A DNA stretch of 64,000 nt from Prosapia bicincta. Lineage: Eukaryota > Arthropoda > Insecta > Hemiptera > Cercopidae. Below, piece by piece: positions 61,051 through 64,000 of the stretch. The notes beneath the pieces were generated by a model that worked only from the letters and a program-made list of their open reading frames with translations, made no database searches and was not told the DNA's origin. Position 1 is the stretch's first letter, and every line of letters begins with the position of its first letter. Location: NCBI GenBank assembly GCA_036971475.1, contig JBAIZL010000376.1, positions 7,749,501-7,813,500 on the forward strand, given 5' to 3'. The position numbers and the translations under genes were made by a program.

Positions 61051-61499
61051 TATTTTTATTTTAAAAAATCCTAAATAATATCGGAATTATATATGATTTA
61101 AAACTGATAGTGGAAACAGTAAACTGTCGTCCTCATATCGCATAGATATTGAAGAAGATTTGGATTAGAACTTAGATCATTCAACAGTGATATTAACGTT
61201 GACTTAAAAATCCATCGAGAAAGAGATTCGACTATATTCTTTGAACAAAAACACAGAATGAGATAGTTTCACACAGGTGTTACAAGGTAAAATTGAACAA
61301 AATGTCCAATGAATATCAAAGAGCTACTTGACAAAGAATGTGGAAGATTTATGTTGAATATACAAACTGCTAAAATAAAAAAAATCAGACAGAATAGCTA
61401 TATCATTAAAGAAAACTACTACTCAATAAAAATAAGGTAACTACTAATACAAAAAAGGCAGTAGTCCTGAGATCCAGTTGACAAAACCAACTTCAACAA

Positions 61500-62995
61500 A
61501 AATAGTCCAAAAATAAAAACCGCAAATTGTTAAACTAAAAGAGGGTTCTGTAAACATTTATTTAGATAATATGAACGCAACGAAGAAAACAATTTATTCT
61601 GTTTGGAGAGCCGCCAGAATTATACAGGCCAATTACTTTAGAACCTCCAGTCATGAAAGACAATGGATGTTCTAGAAGTAGTGAAATGGAAAAAGCGGAC
61701 TTATTTCATTAACGCTTAGGAAAAATATTCCAGCAAAATGTAACGATTAACAATTATTAATATGGTGTTAGTATCAATATAACATCAGAATAAATACCAA
61801 TGGAAACTATAAATGAAGTGAAACAATGAATTAGGATACATATTAATTAAAAGAAAAACTCAAGGATTTAATTTTATCCCAGGGCAAATGCAGAAGAGCT
61901 CCTAAGAAAATGAGTAGTCATGTAGTCATGTTTACATATCTGTATAATCCAGTATTCAGACTCAAACATATCACAGATATTTAAACGTTAGCAGTAGCTT
62001 TAATGTTACCGAAACCAAGAAAATTGTCAGTAATTATATTAAATTATACAGACCGATATTGCTACTTTCCACTAAATGTCAAACTGATGACGAAAGAGCA
62101 ACTTAGCAAAAAATTTGAAAGATTTGTGGTGATTATACAAACTGATCCATATAATAAATCATCACAGACCAATTACTCGTATATCACTAAAGAAAGCATT
62201 TAGTATGAAACATGTGCTAGATATCCTTACCAATACCAGGCAAATCACCAAAAATGATATTAGGTCATATATACCAATATAGATACCTCCTGCAACCTCC
62301 AAGCTAATCGATAAGCTCCTATTAAAAAGATCCGATTCCAGAGTATTATATTAGATTCGTAGAGAAACATTCTACTATAAATCAAGTCCATTTAATAAGG
62401 GATATAATAGAACAAGCCTTATAAAATATTCAGATTTCCACTGCACTATTTCTTGATGTGGCCCAAGAATATTTCATAAGGTGTGGCATGAAGGCCTGAT
62501 GCAAAACTTAAATATGAAGCCCCCAAAGACGTTTGGTCCATTGTTAACATCTCACAGGAAAAACCTTCATGATCAAACAAGAAGGCAAGTACTTCCGAAA
62601 AGATGGAAATAACAATGTGGGAGTACTCCAAGGTAGTGTACTGTGTAAATGTTTGCAAATAGCACTGCTTTATTATTAACTGGCAAAGACAGCAACTAAC
62701 CTTATTATTGACTGGCGAGAGAGCAACAAACCAACTACTAGAATAGACTGATAAATGGAAAATCAAACTAAATTTATTAAACTCAGTCCACATCAACTTG
62801 ATAAAGGGGCTACTGAAAGATCCTCCGCTATTGGATGTTACGGAATAATCATCACTTATGAAAACAATGATAAATATCTAGGTATGAACCTATATGATAA
62901 AAACTAAGATGCGAGTGTCATATGAAGAAAAAGAAGGAGAAAATAAATATCAAACATCGAAACCACTGTGCTTACAGACTTATATAGAAATACAT
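61500..62995 (+). pseudogene. Jockey-type LINE reverse transcriptase remnant
   Basis: Short blocks in several frames follow Jockey RT order. 'EMEKADLFH' (about 61685) comes from the region before RT. 'YRPILLLS' (about 62047) is the YRPISLL motif and 'SKLIDKLLLKR' follows (about 62300). 'VEKHSTINQVHLIRDIIEQA' (about 62358) is the HSTxxQ motif. 'ALFLDVAQ' (about 62445) is RT motif A with the aspartate. 'VLQGSVL' (about 62622) is motif B, and 'DKWKIKLN' and 'NNDKYLGMNL' (about 62750-62890) follow. The catalytic YxDD region is not recognisable. An (AC)n microsatellite interrupts the end at 62999. Confidence 0.75.
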
Positions 62996-62997
62996 TC

Positions 62998-63099
<102 letters not shown>

Positions 63100-63119
63100 A
63101 AATCCACACCACTATACAG

Positions 63120-63498
63120 CCTAAATGTTCACTGTATTATTCCATTAAAATTTTAATTATCTTTTAAAGGAATAATTACTTAACTGCTGATTAGGAATTG
63201 CGATTAAACATAAGTTATTTAGTTATCCATAAGTTTCAAAACCGTTAGTGAAAATCAGGTTCTAGTGACCCCTATAATAAACCAGATGCACTTGTCATTT
63301 TCCAAACTAATTGAAAATATTACCACACACTTCGTACAGCTTCACGTATATCAATTTTATTCAATTCAAATATCAATATCTTATTTGAAGTACTATTTAA
63401 TTTCCCCTTAAAACTTTATTGGGAACTACGAAACATTTTGTAAAGCTACTGTTATTATATCCTGGTTCTTGCCCTAATACCCTACCAAACGTGTAAGA
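63120..63498. other. no gene seen
   Basis: AT-rich DNA between microsatellites. Confidence 0.4.
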
Positions 63499-63499
63499 C

Positions 63500-63910
<411 letters not shown>

Positions 63911-64000
63911 TTATATTCATATATAACGTATGTTTGTTTATTTCGAGTGCCGTTTAAGAGCAACTTACGATCGGAGGGGCTAGAGCTGTTATTCAAGTTC

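Overview
This window looks like non-coding, transposon-rich DNA from an animal, most likely an arthropod and probably an insect. The base composition is AT-rich. There are long (AT)n and (AC)n microsatellites, spliced-type signals (polypyrimidine-CAG, GTAAGT) and decayed copies of eukaryotic mobile elements: two LINEs with endonuclease/RT/RNase H features, a Penelope-like element (PLE) with a GIY-YIG domain, piggyBac, a Helitron-type helicase and a hAT-type transposase. I see no bacterial operons, rRNA, tRNA or CRISPR. The species-level guess is weak.

Region 1 (632-18907) is the most striking object: an 18.3-kb near-perfect palindrome. A left arm (632-9681) and a right arm (9856-18907) are reverse complements around a unique 174-bp spacer (9682-9855). 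By eye I found only seven base differences and one 2-bp microsatellite length change between the 9.05-kb arms. Each arm carries the same series of parts, from the centre outwards: degenerate short tandem repeats; a TATA box and a short intronless ORF of 98 aa; a tiny ATG exon with a perfect splice donor; a 25-bp minisatellite of about 50 units that reads as a row of splice acceptors; a duplicated GC-richer block; a tandem array of CCAAT, YY1-like and E2F-like sites; an alternating 67-bp satellite; and (AT)n tracts. The two copies of the 98-aa gene are transcribed away from the centre. The spacer holds a full CRE next to an inverted CCAAT box.

Region 2 (18908-22135) begins exactly at the right palindrome edge. 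It is a degraded EN-RT-RNase H LINE on the + strand, cut off at its 5' side by the palindrome.

Region 3 (22136-53500) is mostly AT-rich DNA without recognisable genes. It contains copies of a dispersed repeat of up to about 1.45 kb (family A), a hAT-like transposase fragment (31042-31470), a 5'-truncated PLE (35575-36648, -), long CA/TG microsatellites, and a few isolated candidate exons: 39765-39872 (-), 46470-46578 (+) and 51477-51656 (+). The first is the best supported, with acceptor, open frame, stop and poly(A) signal.

Region 4 (53500-64000) is a graveyard of elements: a piggyBac transposase pseudogene (-), a Helitron-type helicase fragment (+), a 335-bp hairpin repeat, a family A copy, a second Jockey-type LINE remnant (about 61500-62995, +) and large microsatellites at the right end. 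Three separate loci carry hammerhead-ribozyme-like cores of the kind known from PLE tails. One pair differs by a covarying base change.
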